64,000 nucleotides of DNA, taken from assembly GCA_963770315.1 (NCBI GenBank), contig CAVYPC010000002.1:2108001-2172000 (forward strand), written 5' to 3'. Shown here in pieces: positions 29,616-38,310 of the stretch. Each line of letters starts with the position of its first letter. The stretch's first letter is position 1. Position numbers and translations under genes: made by a program. Source of the stretch: VRUE01 sp963770315. GTDB taxonomy: Bacteria > Actinomycetota > Thermoleophilia > Solirubrobacterales > 70-9. A model generated the notes under the pieces. It saw only the letters and a list, made by a program, of their open reading frames with translations. It was not told the origin of the DNA and searched no databases.

Positions 29616-30341
29616 CTAGTCGGGCTGGGGAAGGCCCGGCCCGTTCCGCGCCCACTCGACCTGGCCCACGCCCTCGAGCTTCGAGCGTCCCTCGACGTCG
29701 TCCCACTCGTGCAGCATCCGCTTCAGGCGAGCGACCGCCTCGGGCGGGTGGGCGGCGATCGACGTGGCCAGCTCCAGGGCCGCCTCCTCGGTGCCCGCCG
29801 CCGGAGCGACCCGGTTGACCAGGCCGAGCCGCAAGGCCTCGTCGGCACCGACGGTGCGCGAGGTGAGCAGCAGGTACTTGGCGGCGGCGAGGCCGCAGAG
29901 GGTCACCAGGCGCGCCGGCCCGACCGGGACGCCGAGCGCGGCGCCGGGGAACCGCATGCGCAGGTTGGCGCCGCCGACGCGCAGGTCGCAGGCGACGGCG
30001 ATCTCGGCCCCGCCCCCGACCACGTCGCCGTGGCAGGCGGCCACCGTCGGCTTGGGAAAGGCGACGATCGCGTCGTAGAGGTCGGCGAAGAGCTGCATGC
30101 GGCGGACCTTGCCGTCCTCGTCCAGCCGCTCCTTGACGTCGGCCCCGGCCGAGAGGCCCATCTGGTCGGAGGAGCTGAGGACGAGGACCCGGACCGCGTC
30201 GTCGCCGCCCGCCACCGCCAGGTGCTCGAGCATCTCCACGAGCATCTGAGTGTCAATCGCGTTGCGCGCCTCGGGCCGCTCGAGTCGCAGCGCTGCGACT
30301 CCCTGGCCATCGACCTCGTAGCTGGTCCGCTCAGCGCTCAT
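29616..30341 (-). CDS. Enoyl-CoA hydratase/isomerase-family protein
   Basis: 241 residues with the crotonase fold. LERPEARNAIDTQM, the oxyanion-hole segments VLSSSDQMGLSAGADVKE and CHGDVVGGGAEIAVACDLRV, and RFPGAALGVPVG are in order. The position of the second catalytic Glu is not clearly conserved (PVGPARLV), so the reaction could be isomerase- or hydrolase-like. It overlaps the end of pth by 11 bp and continues the rplY-pth transcription unit. Confidence 0.88.
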   Translation of the reverse strand: MSAERTSYEVDGQGVAALRLERPEARNAIDTQMLVEMLEHLAVAGGDDAVRVLVLSSSDQMGLSAGADVKERLDEDGKVRRMQLFADLYDAIVAFPKPTVAACHGDVVGGGAEIAVACDLRVGGANLRMRFPGAALGVPVGPARLVTLCGLAAAKYLLLTSRTVGADEALRLGLVNRVAPAAGTEEAALELATSIAAHPPEAVARLKRMLHEWDDVEGRSKLEGVGQVEWARNGPGLPQPD

Positions 30342-30948
30342 CGGTCGGGGAACCTAGCTGTTCGACCAGGCGCTCGGCCTCGTCGGCGGCGCGGCCGAGC
30401 AGCGCCTCGACCTCGGCGCGGGGCTCGCGGAAGCGGCCCAACACGTAGGCGGAGACGATCTCCGGATCGGTCGAGTCCGGGCGGCCGACGCCGACCCGGA
30501 TCCGCCAGAAGTCGGCGCTTCCCAGCCCCCGCTTGAGGCTCTTGAGGCCGTTGTGTCCCGCCAGGCCGCCGCCGAAACGGCTCTGCACCTCGCCGAACGG
30601 CAGGTCGATCTCGTCGTGCAGGGCGACGATCCGGTCGAGCGGCAGCTTGAGCGAGCCCCGCGCCGGCCCGGCCGAATCGCCGGAGGCGTTCATATAGGTC
30701 TGCGGCAGCAGGATCGCCACCCGCGGGCCACCCGGACGCGTGCGCCCTTCGGCGATCGTCCCGCCGAACTTCTTCTTCGCGCGCGGCAGGTCCCAGCGGC
30801 GCGACAGCTCCGCCCCCAGCTCGAAGCCGACGTTGTGACGAGTGCCGGCGTACTCCCCGCCGGGGTTGCCGAGGCCGACGATCAGGATGCGGTCGCCCTG
30901 CTCGTCCCCGCCCCCGCCGCGGGGACCGCGGCGGCGGAAGATCGACAT
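30331..30948 (-). CDS. pth: Peptidyl-tRNA hydrolase
   Basis: 205 residues. The family core starts after a 20-residue basic/Gly extension: ILIVGLGNPGGEYAGTRHNVGF with the catalytic His, LLPQTYMNASG, IVALHDEIDLPFG with the catalytic Asp, and GGGLAGHNGLKSL. It recycles peptidyl-tRNAs released from stalled ribosomes. It lies 9 bp after rplY, an order common in bacteria, and overlaps the crotonase-family gene. Confidence 0.96.
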   Translation of the reverse strand: MSIFRRRGPRGGGGDEQGDRILIVGLGNPGGEYAGTRHNVGFELGAELSRRWDLPRAKKKFGGTIAEGRTRPGGPRVAILLPQTYMNASGDSAGPARGSLKLPLDRIVALHDEIDLPFGEVQSRFGGGLAGHNGLKSLKRGLGSADFWRIRVGVGRPDSTDPEIVSAYVLGRFREPRAEVEALLGRAADEAERLVEQLGSPTDER

Positions 30949-30957
30949 GACGCCGGG

Positions 30958-31650
30958 CTAGTCCCCGCCGCCGTCGCCCGAATCGCCGCCGTCACCCTCG
31001 CCGCCATCCTCGGCGGCCGGGGCCTCGCCCTCCTCGCCGACCAGCTCGGCCTCCTCCTCGACGGCGGGCTCGGGCTCTTCCTCGACGCGTGGCGGGGAGA
31101 GGGTGGCGATCGTCACCTCGTCGAGATCGTCGGCGACGAACTTGACTCCCTCGGGAGCGGCGATCGTGGACAGCTGCAGCGTGTCGTTGATCTCCATCGC
31201 GGAGACGTCGGCGACCAGCCGCTCGGGGATCTCGGTGGGCAGCGCTTCGACGGTGATCTCACGGGTGACGTGCTCCAGCACGCCGCCGCCCTTTACGCCC
31301 GGGGCCGTCTCGGCCCCCTCCAGCTCGATCGTCACCTCGGCCTGGATCGCCTCGTCGAGCTTCACTTCCTGCAGATCGATGTGCTGGAGATTGCCCCGCA
31401 CCGGGTGCATCTGCTGCTCCTTGACGACGACCGGCACGGCTTTCGAGCCATCCAGCTCGAGATCGAACAATGCCTGGCCGCCGGCCAGCACCGTTCGGAC
31501 GTCGCGTTCGGCCACCTGGAAGGCGCGTGCCTCCGAGCCACCGCCGTAGACGACGCCGAGCACGAGGCCCTCGCGTCGCAGACGCCGGGAGCCACGGGAG
31601 CCGAACTCCGCGCGGGGAGCCGCCTTCAGCTTTTCGCGAGTGCGAGCCAT
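30958..31650 (-). CDS. rplY: Ribosomal protein bL25, long (Ctc) form
   Basis: 230 residues. The L25 domain (about 1-95) binds 5S rRNA: GSRGSRRLRREGLVLGVVYG, DLELDGSKAVPVVVKE, GNLQHIDLQEV. The TL5/Ctc C-terminal domain (about 100-190) has GVKGGGVLEHVTREI and AMEINDTLQLSTI. A low-complexity Glu/Gly/Asp tail ends in GDGGDSGDGGGD. The long acidic tail is typical of actinobacterial copies. First gene of rplY-pth-crotonase, divergent from the AarF kinase. Confidence 0.95.
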   Translation of the reverse strand: MARTREKLKAAPRAEFGSRGSRRLRREGLVLGVVYGGGSEARAFQVAERDVRTVLAGGQALFDLELDGSKAVPVVVKEQQMHPVRGNLQHIDLQEVKLDEAIQAEVTIELEGAETAPGVKGGGVLEHVTREITVEALPTEIPERLVADVSAMEINDTLQLSTIAAPEGVKFVADDLDEVTIATLSPPRVEEEPEPAVEEEAELVGEEGEAPAAEDGGEGDGGDSGDGGGD

Positions 31651-31734
31651 CGGACGGAAGAGAATAGAGAAAGGCGAGAGATCCGGCGCCTGCGGCTGGA
31701 GCCTGGGACCCAGAGCCAGTACAACTTCAGGGCG

Positions 31735-33168
31735 ATGGCCGACGACTCGAAGATCCCCAAGGGGCGAATTCGCCGCTCGGCGAAGCTGGGCTCGATCGCC
31801 GGCTTACAGGGCGCTCGCTATGCCGGCACCAAGGCCGCCAACGTCGCCCGCTCCGAGGCGGAGAGCAAGGAGAAGCTCGACCAGCGCCATCTCGAGACGG
31901 CGATGAAGATGGTCGGCGCGCTTGGCCAGATGAAGGGGGCGGCGATGAAGCTGGGGCAGTTCGCCTCCTTCATCGACACCGATTTCCTCCCCGACGAGTC
32001 ACGCGAGATTTACCAGGAGCAGCTCGCCAAGCTGCGCACCTCGGCGCCGCCGATGCCCTGGGAGAAGGTCAAGAAGGTCCTCGACGAGGAGTACGAGGGA
32101 GAGCCGCTCGCGGAGCTGTTCGCCGAGATCGAGCACAAGGCCTTCGCCGCCGCCTCGATCGGCCAGGTCCACCGCGCCGAGCTGCCCGACGGACGCCGCG
32201 TCGCAGTCAAGATCCAGTACCCGGGGATCGCCGAGGCGCTCGACGCCGACCTGCGCAATGCCGGCACGATCGTCCGCCTCGCCCGTGCCCTTGCCCCTGG
32301 CCTCGACGCCAAGGCGATCGCCCAGGAGCTGCGCGAGCGGGTGATGGAGGAGCTCGACTACGAGTACGAGGCGCAGAACCAGCGCTCCTTCGCCCGTGCC
32401 TACCGTGACCACCCGTTCATCTACGTGCCGGAAGTGATGGCGCGGCTCTCGCGCCGCCGCGTCCTGGTCACCGAGCTGGTCGAGGGGCTCGACTTCGAGC
32501 AGGTCAAGGAGCTGCCCCACGAGGAGCGCAGCCGCTTCGGCGAGATCGTCTTCCGCGGCAGCTTCGGCTCGATCTACCACCTGCGGCACTTCAACGCCGA
32601 CCCCCACCCCGGCAACTACATCCTGATGGAGGACGGCCGCATCGCCTTCCTCGACTTCGGCATGACCAAGAAGCTCGACCACGAGCAGATCGTGCTCGAG
32701 CAGCGGGTGATCGACGCCGCCTTCCACAACGACCCGGAGCGCTTTCGCGGCGCTCTGCACGAGCTCGGCTTCATCAAGAATCCCTCCAAGCTCGACGCCG
32801 AACGGCTGATGGAGCACATGATGGCCGTCAGCGGCTGGTTCGTCGAGGACCGCGAGGTCGAGATCAGCCCGCAGCGGGTGATGAAGATCATCGAGTCGAC
32901 CCAGGACCCACGCTCCGAGTACTACGACCTGATGCGGCGCGAGTCGATGCCGGCGGACGAGCTGATGGGGCGGCGGATGGAAATCGGTGTCGTCGCGGTG
33001 CTCGGCCAGCTGCGGGCGAAGCGCAACTGGCACCGGATCATGCGCGAGTGGATCTACGCGGACCGGCCGTCAACCAAGCTCGGCGAGGAGGAGTGGGAGT
33101 ACTTCGAGGGAAGAGGCGTGATGCAGACCCCGATTGTCGAGCGTTCCCTGGAAGGAGAGGCGCAATGA
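31735..33168 (+). CDS. ABC1/AarF/UbiB-family atypical kinase
   Basis: 477 residues from ATG 31735. The KxGQ motif is MKLGQFASF, the Ala-rich loop is AAASIGQVHRAEL, the VAIK-type Lys is VAVKIQYPG, the catalytic loop is HFNADPHPGNYILM and the metal Asp is FLDFGMTKK. The family has weak ATPase/kinase activity tied to lipid or quinone metabolism. No quinone genes are adjacent. The next gene, a membrane protein, overlaps its stop (ATGA), so the two work or are made together. Confidence 0.92.
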   Translation: MADDSKIPKGRIRRSAKLGSIAGLQGARYAGTKAANVARSEAESKEKLDQRHLETAMKMVGALGQMKGAAMKLGQFASFIDTDFLPDESREIYQEQLAKLRTSAPPMPWEKVKKVLDEEYEGEPLAELFAEIEHKAFAAASIGQVHRAELPDGRRVAVKIQYPGIAEALDADLRNAGTIVRLARALAPGLDAKAIAQELRERVMEELDYEYEAQNQRSFARAYRDHPFIYVPEVMARLSRRRVLVTELVEGLDFEQVKELPHEERSRFGEIVFRGSFGSIYHLRHFNADPHPGNYILMEDGRIAFLDFGMTKKLDHEQIVLEQRVIDAAFHNDPERFRGALHELGFIKNPSKLDAERLMEHMMAVSGWFVEDREVEISPQRVMKIIESTQDPRSEYYDLMRRESMPADELMGRRMEIGVVAVLGQLRAKRNWHRIMREWIYADRPSTKLGEEEWEYFEGRGVMQTPIVERSLEGEAQ

Positions 33169-34022
33169 GCAGGATCCGGCGTGGCTGGGCGTTGTCGAAG
33201 AAGAGCTGGGGCATCCTGCGCGAGCATCGCGAGCTGGTCCGCTTCCCGCTCTACGGCGCGGCGGCGACGATCGTCTGCGCGGTGATCGTCATCGGGCCGG
33301 GCCTCTACCTGATCGACGACGGCAAGGCCGCCTTCGGCGGGCCGCTGGCGGTGATCGGCTTCTACCTGCTGGCGCTGATCGGCTTCTACTTCAGCGTCGG
33401 CCTCGCCGCCACCGCCGACATGATCTTCCACGGCCGCGAAGCGACCGTCGGCGACGGGCTGGCGGTGGCGCGCAGCCGCTTCTCGCAAATCGCCGGCTGG
33501 GCGGCGATCTCGACCGTCGTCGGCCTGCTCCTCAGCGCGCTCGAGAATCAGGGCGCCCTGGGACAGGTCGCCAGCCGTCTGCTGGCGGTCGGCTGGTCGC
33601 TGATCACCTTCCTCGCGGCGCCGGTGATCGCGTTCGAGGGCACCGGCCCGATCGAGACGCTGAAGCGCTCCTCGAGCCTGTTCAGATCGCGCTGGGGGCA
33701 GCAGGTCACCGGCAACATCGCGATCGGCGGCGCCGTCTTCCTCTTCGGCATCCTGCCGAGCGTCCTGCTGGCAGCGGCGGGCATCCTGATCTGGGCCTCG
33801 GCGAGCTTCGTCGGGGCGCTGCTCGTGGTCGTCGGCGTGATCGGTTTCGCCATCTCCGCGCTGATCAGCAGCGCCCTCAGCGGGATCTTCGGCGTCGCCC
33901 TCTACCGCTACGCCCTCGACGGCGATGCGGTCGGCGGCTTCACCGCCGAGGAGATGGAGTTGGCCGTGAAGCGCAAACGCGGTCGCAACGCCCCGCCGAC
34001 GGCGACGCCGGGCACCGTTTAG
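33165..34022 (+). CDS. Polytopic membrane protein, DUF6159-like
   Basis: 285 residues. A basic N-terminus (RRGWALSKKSWGILREH) is followed by about six membrane helices, with IVCAVIVIGPGLYLI and AVIGFYLLALIGFYFSVGL in the first half. A loop, FEGTGPIETLKRSSSLFRSRWG, carries the charged residues. The order and loop resemble DUF6159 membrane proteins, a group without known function, but I hold that name loosely. It is translationally coupled to the AarF-family kinase. Confidence 0.78.
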   Translation: MSRIRRGWALSKKSWGILREHRELVRFPLYGAAATIVCAVIVIGPGLYLIDDGKAAFGGPLAVIGFYLLALIGFYFSVGLAATADMIFHGREATVGDGLAVARSRFSQIAGWAAISTVVGLLLSALENQGALGQVASRLLAVGWSLITFLAAPVIAFEGTGPIETLKRSSSLFRSRWGQQVTGNIAIGGAVFLFGILPSVLLAAAGILIWASASFVGALLVVVGVIGFAISALISSALSGIFGVALYRYALDGDAVGGFTAEEMELAVKRKRGRNAPPTATPGTV

Positions 34023-34078
34023 CCGGCGAGTTCGAACTTTCCCGCGTTATAGGCGGGTAACTGCAAACTCGCCCGGCT
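34021..34078. terminator. Bidirectional terminator hairpin
   Basis: Between convergent genes. AGCCGGCGAGTT...CTTTCCCGC pairs with GCGGGTAA...AAACTCGCCCGGCT around GTTATAG, with a small internal loop. It fills the whole gap between stops. Confidence 0.75.
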
Positions 34079-34800
34079 CAGCCAAGCTGGGCGAACAGGC
34101 GGGGGTCGTTGGAGCAGATGCCGTCGACGCCGGCGCGCACCAGCTTCTGCATCCGCGGCAGGTCGTCGACGGTCCAGGCGATCAGCTCGACCCGGGCCAG
34201 CTTGGCGATGCGAGCGAGCTGGGGGCTGACCAGCGGGTGGTAGACCCACATCGCCTCCACTCCCATCCGGGGCAGCTCACGGGCGGCGAGCCCCGGCAGC
34301 CGTTTGCGCATCCAGACCATGGCGGCGAGCATCGGCGCCTTCGCCCAGCGCTTCGAAGCCCAGTCCTTGGTCACCTTGGGGTAGGTCCAGCCACGCCGCA
34401 GCGCGGGCTCCAGCTCGCCGATCCGCGCCAGGGTCGAGAGCTCCATGGTCGAGACCATCGCCCGCTCCAGCAATCCGCGCTCGCGCACCGCCGCGACGAT
34501 CTCCTCCTCGCGCCCGGGCAGCTTGATGTCGAGGTCGACCTCGACCCCGTCCAGCGGCGGCTCGAGGAAGGCGTCGAGCGCGTGCCCCAGCGTCAGCGCC
34601 TCGCGCCGCTCGGCGTCGTGCCAGTCGTGGGCGACGATCAGCGGCGTGCGCTCGGCGGCGGCGATTCGCGGATGGCCGTCCAGCGTCCAGAGGACATCCA
34701 GCTCGACCGTGTCGGCGCTGGCCTCGACCGCGGCGGCAAAGCTCTCGAGCGTGTTGCCGGGGGCGATCAGATCGGCGCCCTTATGGCCGACCAGGCGCAA
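34078..34800 (-). CDS. Glycerophosphodiester phosphodiesterase-family protein
   Basis: 240 residues with the GDPD barrel. LVGHKGADLIAPGNTLESF replaces the usual HRG...PENT, TVELDVLWTLDGHPRI carries the metal-binding Glu and Asp, and PLIVAHDWHD the second catalytic His. EVDLDIKLPG and the C-terminal VELIAWTVDDL, GVDGICSNDP complete the fold. It should hydrolyse glycerophosphodiesters from phospholipid turnover. There is no signal peptide, so it is cytoplasmic. The PENT Glu is missing, but the metal ligands are kept. Confidence 0.9.
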   Translation of the reverse strand: MRLVGHKGADLIAPGNTLESFAAAVEASADTVELDVLWTLDGHPRIAAAERTPLIVAHDWHDAERREALTLGHALDAFLEPPLDGVEVDLDIKLPGREEEIVAAVRERGLLERAMVSTMELSTLARIGELEPALRRGWTYPKVTKDWASKRWAKAPMLAAMVWMRKRLPGLAARELPRMGVEAMWVYHPLVSPQLARIAKLARVELIAWTVDDLPRMQKLVRAGVDGICSNDPRLFAQLG

Positions 34801-34826
34801 CCGGCTGGATACCTCGGTGGCCAGGG

Positions 34827-35855
34827 CTAGAAGAGCTGGTTCTCGCCGGCGAAGATTTCCGAGACCGAGTCGTCGGTGAAGATGCGGCGGATCGAGTCGG
34901 CGAAGGTGCCCGCGGTCGAGAGCACCGTGATGTTCTCCGGCGCGCCCGGGCGCAGCGGGATCGTGTCGGTGACGACGATCCGCTCGATCGCCGAGCTCGC
35001 CAGTCGCTCGTAGGCCGGGCCGGAGAAGACGCCGTGGGTGGCACAGGCGATAACCCGCGCGGCCCCCTCGTCGAGCACCGTCTGCGCGGCGGCGCAGAGC
35101 GTCCCCGCAGTGTCGATCATGTCGTCGACCAGGACCGCGGTCTTGCCTTTCACGTCACCGACCACGTAACCGATCTCGGCCACCTGCTGGGCGGGGCGCT
35201 CCTTCTCCATCACCGCCCAGTGAGTGCCGATGCGACGGGCGAAGTTGCGCGCGGTCTTGACCCGGCCGGCGTCGGGGGAGACGATCACCAGCTCCTCGCT
35301 CAGTTCCTGGTCGGCGAACCACTGAGTCAGCATCGGCATCGCCGTCATGTGGTCGACCGGAACGTGGAAGAAGCCCTGGACCTGCCCGGCGTGAAGATCC
35401 ATGGTGAGGACGCGGTCGGTGCCGACGCCCTCGAGGCACTTGGCCATGATGCGGGCGGAGATCGGCTCGCGCGGGGCGGACTTCTTGTCCTGGCGCGCGT
35501 AGCCGTACCAGGGCAGCACGGCGATTATCCGGTGGGCGGAGGCGCCCTGGGCGGCGTCGATCATCGTCAGCAGCTCGACCAATGCGTCGTTGGGGGTCAT
35601 CCCGCTCTGCTCGTTGGCGCAGGTCGACTGGACGATGAAGACGTCGGCGCCGCGGATCGACTCCTCGTAGCGACAGTAGACCTCGCCGTTGGCGAAGGTC
35701 TTCAGCGTCACCTGGCCGAGGTCGAGATCGAGCTTGCCGGCGACCTTAGCGGCCAGCTCCATCGAGCTGCGACCGCCGAACACCATCATCCGCTTCGAGT
35801 AGTCGTGCGGGATGGCGGTGGGCGCCGCCTCGGGACGCTGCTCGATCGTGCTCAC
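34827..35855 (-). CDS. prs: Ribose-phosphate pyrophosphokinase (PRPP synthase)
   Basis: 342 residues. KTFANGEVYCRYEESIRG, VIVQSTCANEQSG, AVLPWYGYARQDKK, TMDLHAGQVQGFF, VIVSPDAGRVKTARNFA and the PRPP loop AVLVDDMIDTAGT are all conserved. It makes PRPP from ribose 5-phosphate and ATP for nucleotides, His and Trp. Its ATG overlaps the glmU TGA (ATGA), the classical glmU-prs unit. About 25 extra N-terminal residues precede the usual start. Confidence 0.97.
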   Translation of the reverse strand: MSTIEQRPEAAPTAIPHDYSKRMMVFGGRSSMELAAKVAGKLDLDLGQVTLKTFANGEVYCRYEESIRGADVFIVQSTCANEQSGMTPNDALVELLTMIDAAQGASAHRIIAVLPWYGYARQDKKSAPREPISARIMAKCLEGVGTDRVLTMDLHAGQVQGFFHVPVDHMTAMPMLTQWFADQELSEELVIVSPDAGRVKTARNFARRIGTHWAVMEKERPAQQVAEIGYVVGDVKGKTAVLVDDMIDTAGTLCAAAQTVLDEGAARVIACATHGVFSGPAYERLASSAIERIVVTDTIPLRPGAPENITVLSTAGTFADSIRRIFTDDSVSEIFAGENQLF

Positions 35856-37243
35856 GAATCCTCCTCACGGGTCCGCGCGGCCTTGCCCTCCGCGTAGCCC
35901 TCGATGTTCCTCTGGTCGTTCTGGCTCACCGCTAGCGCTCCCTCGGGAACGTCTTCCTTGATCACCGCTCCGGCGCCAGTGTAGGCGGCGTCCCCGACTT
36001 GTACCGGGGCGATCAGCATCGTGTCAACGCCGAGCCGCACGTCCCTGCCGATCGTCGTCCGGTGCTTGCGGAATCCGTCGTAGTTGGCGGTGATCGTGCC
36101 GGCGCCGAGATTGCTGCCAGCGCCGACGTCGGCGTCGCCGACATAAGCCAGGTGCGGGACCTTGGCGCCGGCGCCGAGGCGCGAGTTCTTGATCTCGACG
36201 AAGGTGCCGGCCTTGGCGCCTGGCTCGAGCTGGGCGCCGGGGCGCAGGTAGGCGAAGGGGCCGACGTTGCAACCGTCGAGCACGTCGCACTCGACCAGGT
36301 AGGAGTGCGGCACAGCGACACCCTCGCCGATCCGGGTGTCGATCAGCGTGCTCAGCGGCCCGACGACCGAGCCGGCGCCAACCTCGGTGGCACCACGTAG
36401 GGCGGTGCCCGGCTCGATGCGAGCGTCGGCGGCGACCTCGACATCGACGTCGATCCAGGTGGAGCCCGGGTCGACCACGGTGACGCCGGCGAGCATGTGC
36501 CGCTTGAGAATGCGGCGACGTCCCTCGGCCTCGACCGCAGCCAGCTCCACCCTGTTGTTGACGCCCTTCGTGACGGCGAAATCGTCGGCGCGGTGGCCGG
36601 CGACGGAATGGCCGGCCTCGCGCAGGGCGGCGAAGACATCGGTCAGGTAGTACTCACCCTGCGCGTTGTCGTTGGACAAACCGGCGAGGGCCGTCGCAAG
36701 CGGGCTGGCGTCAAAGGCGTAGGTGCCGGCGTTGATCTCGCGGATCGCCAGCTCCTCGGCGCTGGCGTCGCCGTCGGCTTTCGCCTCGACCACACGCTCG
36801 ACCTCGCCGTCGGCACCGCGCACGACACGGCCGTAGCTGCCCGGATCGTCGAGCTCGATCGTCATCATCGTCGCGGCGGCGCCGGAGGCGGCGTGGGCCG
36901 AGAGGAAGCCGGAGACGATCTCGGCGGAGATCAGCGGGTGGTCGCCGGAGAGGACCAGGACGGCCTCGGCTTCCTCGATCAGCGGCAGGGCGGCGCGCAC
37001 AGCCCCGCCGGTGCCGTCGGACTGCGGCTGCACGATCGTCTCGACGCCGTCGGGCAGGCCAGCGGAGATGTCGATACCGGGCGAGACGATCGCGGCGACC
37101 CGGCCGGCGCCGGCCTCGCGCGCAGCGAGGATCGGCCAGGCGACCAGCGGGCGCCCGCAGACAGGGTGGAGCATCTTCGGCAAGCTCGAGCGCATGCGGG
37201 TGCCTGCGCCGGCCGCCATGACGAGCACTAAGGGGGAGCTCAC
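35852..37243 (-). CDS. glmU: Bifunctional GlmU: GlcN-1-P acetyltransferase / GlcNAc-1-P uridylyltransferase
   Basis: 463 residues from GTG 37243 (VSSPLVLVMAAGAGTRM). The uridylyltransferase half has AAGAGTRMRSSLPKMLH, VQPQSDGTGGAV and VLSGDHPLI. The left-handed beta-helix half has hexapeptide repeats, KNSRLGAGAKVPHLAYVGD and ANYDGFRKHRTTIG with acetyltransferase residues. It makes UDP-GlcNAc for cell wall. I chose GTG over the longer frame, because the extension would be read from hairpin element E3, which ends 21 bp upstream. Confidence 0.96.
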   Translation of the reverse strand: MSSPLVLVMAAGAGTRMRSSLPKMLHPVCGRPLVAWPILAAREAGAGRVAAIVSPGIDISAGLPDGVETIVQPQSDGTGGAVRAALPLIEEAEAVLVLSGDHPLISAEIVSGFLSAHAASGAAATMMTIELDDPGSYGRVVRGADGEVERVVEAKADGDASAEELAIREINAGTYAFDASPLATALAGLSNDNAQGEYYLTDVFAALREAGHSVAGHRADDFAVTKGVNNRVELAAVEAEGRRRILKRHMLAGVTVVDPGSTWIDVDVEVAADARIEPGTALRGATEVGAGSVVGPLSTLIDTRIGEGVAVPHSYLVECDVLDGCNVGPFAYLRPGAQLEPGAKAGTFVEIKNSRLGAGAKVPHLAYVGDADVGAGSNLGAGTITANYDGFRKHRTTIGRDVRLGVDTMLIAPVQVGDAAYTGAGAVIKEDVPEGALAVSQNDQRNIEGYAEGKAARTREEDS

Positions 37244-37263
37244 CCCTGGATCGTAGTCGTGGA

Positions 37264-37383
37264 GGAGGAGGATGGGGTGTCCCTTCCGTTTGCTGGGTTT
37301 TCGCCACCGGCGCGTGCTTCTCTCGTTGACCGATGGGGCGAAAAGAGGACGCCGCGCACTCCAGGGACACCCCATCCTCCTCC
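37264..37383. repeat. Hairpin element E3 (core A) upstream of glmU
   Basis: Perfect 21-bp arms (37264-37284, 37363-37383) enclose a 78-nt core with TGCTGGGTTTTCGCC and GGCGAAAAGAGGACGCCGCG. The orientation is as E1. It lies in the glmU leader, so it may affect expression. Confidence 0.88.
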
Positions 37384-37482
37384 GCTCTCAGCGCCGGTGA
37401 CCGGGTGAGCTCGCTGGACGTCAGCTTTTAGCGAAGACGCCGTGGCCGGAGGCCCACAGTCTCTTCGCAGCGTGGTGAGCTT

Positions 37483-37606
37483 GGGAGGGTGCGGGGGTTC
37501 CCCTCGCGACCGCGGCGTCCTGTTTTTCGCAATGCCAACTCGGCGAGAGATGGTGAGTCCAAGGCGAAAAACCCAGCGGGCGCGAGGGGAACCCCCGCAC
37601 CCTCCC
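37483..37606. repeat. Hairpin element E4 (core A) downstream of the HdeD-like gene
   Basis: Perfect 26-bp arms (37483-37508, 37581-37606) enclose a 72-nt core with GCGGCGTCCTGTTTTTCGC and GGCGAAAAACCCAGC. The orientation is as E2. Arm similarity continues outward with mismatches (TGAG...). It lies 5 bp past the stop of the DUF308 gene and 100 bp from E3, pointing the opposite way. Confidence 0.9.
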
Positions 37607-37610
37607 TAAC

Positions 37611-38183
37611 TCAGGATGAGCGAGCTAGGGCTTTTCCTACGAGCGCGACAGACGTGAGGGTCCAGCCGGCGAAGATCAGGTCTATCCCGACCAGGAGGCC
37701 GATTGCCCAGTCGGCGGAGCTGGGGAACTTGGCTAGGACGAGGATGCCGATCAGGAGGCCGGCGAAGCCGCTGAGGCCGACGAGGCCGGCACCCTGCTGG
37801 CCGCGCCCGGCGAAGGCGACGGCAATCCGCGTGATCCCCATGAAGAGGAAGTAGATGCCCAGCACCAGGGTCAGGGTGAGGGTGCCGTTGTGCGGTTCGA
37901 CGATCAGCCAGAGCCCGACGATGACCGTCAAGAACGCCCAGAGCAGCCGCAGGATGACCGAGCCGATCGAGTGGGCGGCAAACGCGCCGGCGACGAGGAA
38001 CGCCCCGGCGATGACCAGGATCCAACCGATGAAGATCGCCGTCCCGACCGAGGCGACCGCGGGCACGACGATCGCCACGCAGCCGACGACGATCGCCAGC
38101 ACACCGACTGCCATCAATGCCTTCCAGCTGCGCGCCAATCCCTCGCGAACGTCGGGGTCCAGCGAGGCTCCACCCATCTCCAT
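37611..38183 (-). CDS. HdeD/DUF308-family membrane protein
   Basis: 190 residues from ATG 38183 (MEMGGASLDPDV). Six evenly spaced membrane helices come in three pairs, for example LMAVGVLAIVVGCVAIVVP and FIGWILVIAGAFLVAG, then TLVLGIYFLFMGITRIAVAF, as in HdeD-like proteins. The family is linked to acid or general stress, with no known mechanism. The longer frame would start within 2 bp of the tRNA-Gln gene, so I prefer the internal ATG. Confidence 0.85.
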   Translation of the reverse strand: MEMGGASLDPDVREGLARSWKALMAVGVLAIVVGCVAIVVPAVASVGTAIFIGWILVIAGAFLVAGAFAAHSIGSVILRLLWAFLTVIVGLWLIVEPHNGTLTLTLVLGIYFLFMGITRIAVAFAGRGQQGAGLVGLSGFAGLLIGILVLAKFPSSADWAIGLLVGIDLIFAGWTLTSVALVGKALARSS

Positions 38184-38214
38184 GCGACAAACCCTAAGAG
38201 TGCCTTCGGACAAA

Positions 38215-38285
38215 CTGGGGAGCCCGGACTCGAACCGGGATAGCGGGCTCCAAAGGCCCGAGGCTTGCCATTAGCCGACTCCCCA
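38215..38285 (-). tRNA. tRNA-Gln (UUG)
   Basis: 71 nt without CCA. Acceptor TGGGGAG/CTCCCCA, discriminator G. Anticodon arm CGGGC-CTTTGGA-GCCCG gives UUG. T arm CCCGG-TTCGAGT-CCGGG. Confidence 0.95.
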
Positions 38286-38310
38286 ACGCCACAACAGCTT
38301 AAAAGGGCTC

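Noticed and set aside
30553..31734. N-terminal extension of the AarF kinase frame
   Set aside because: It would run opposite pth and rplY. The kinase family begins near ATG 31735.
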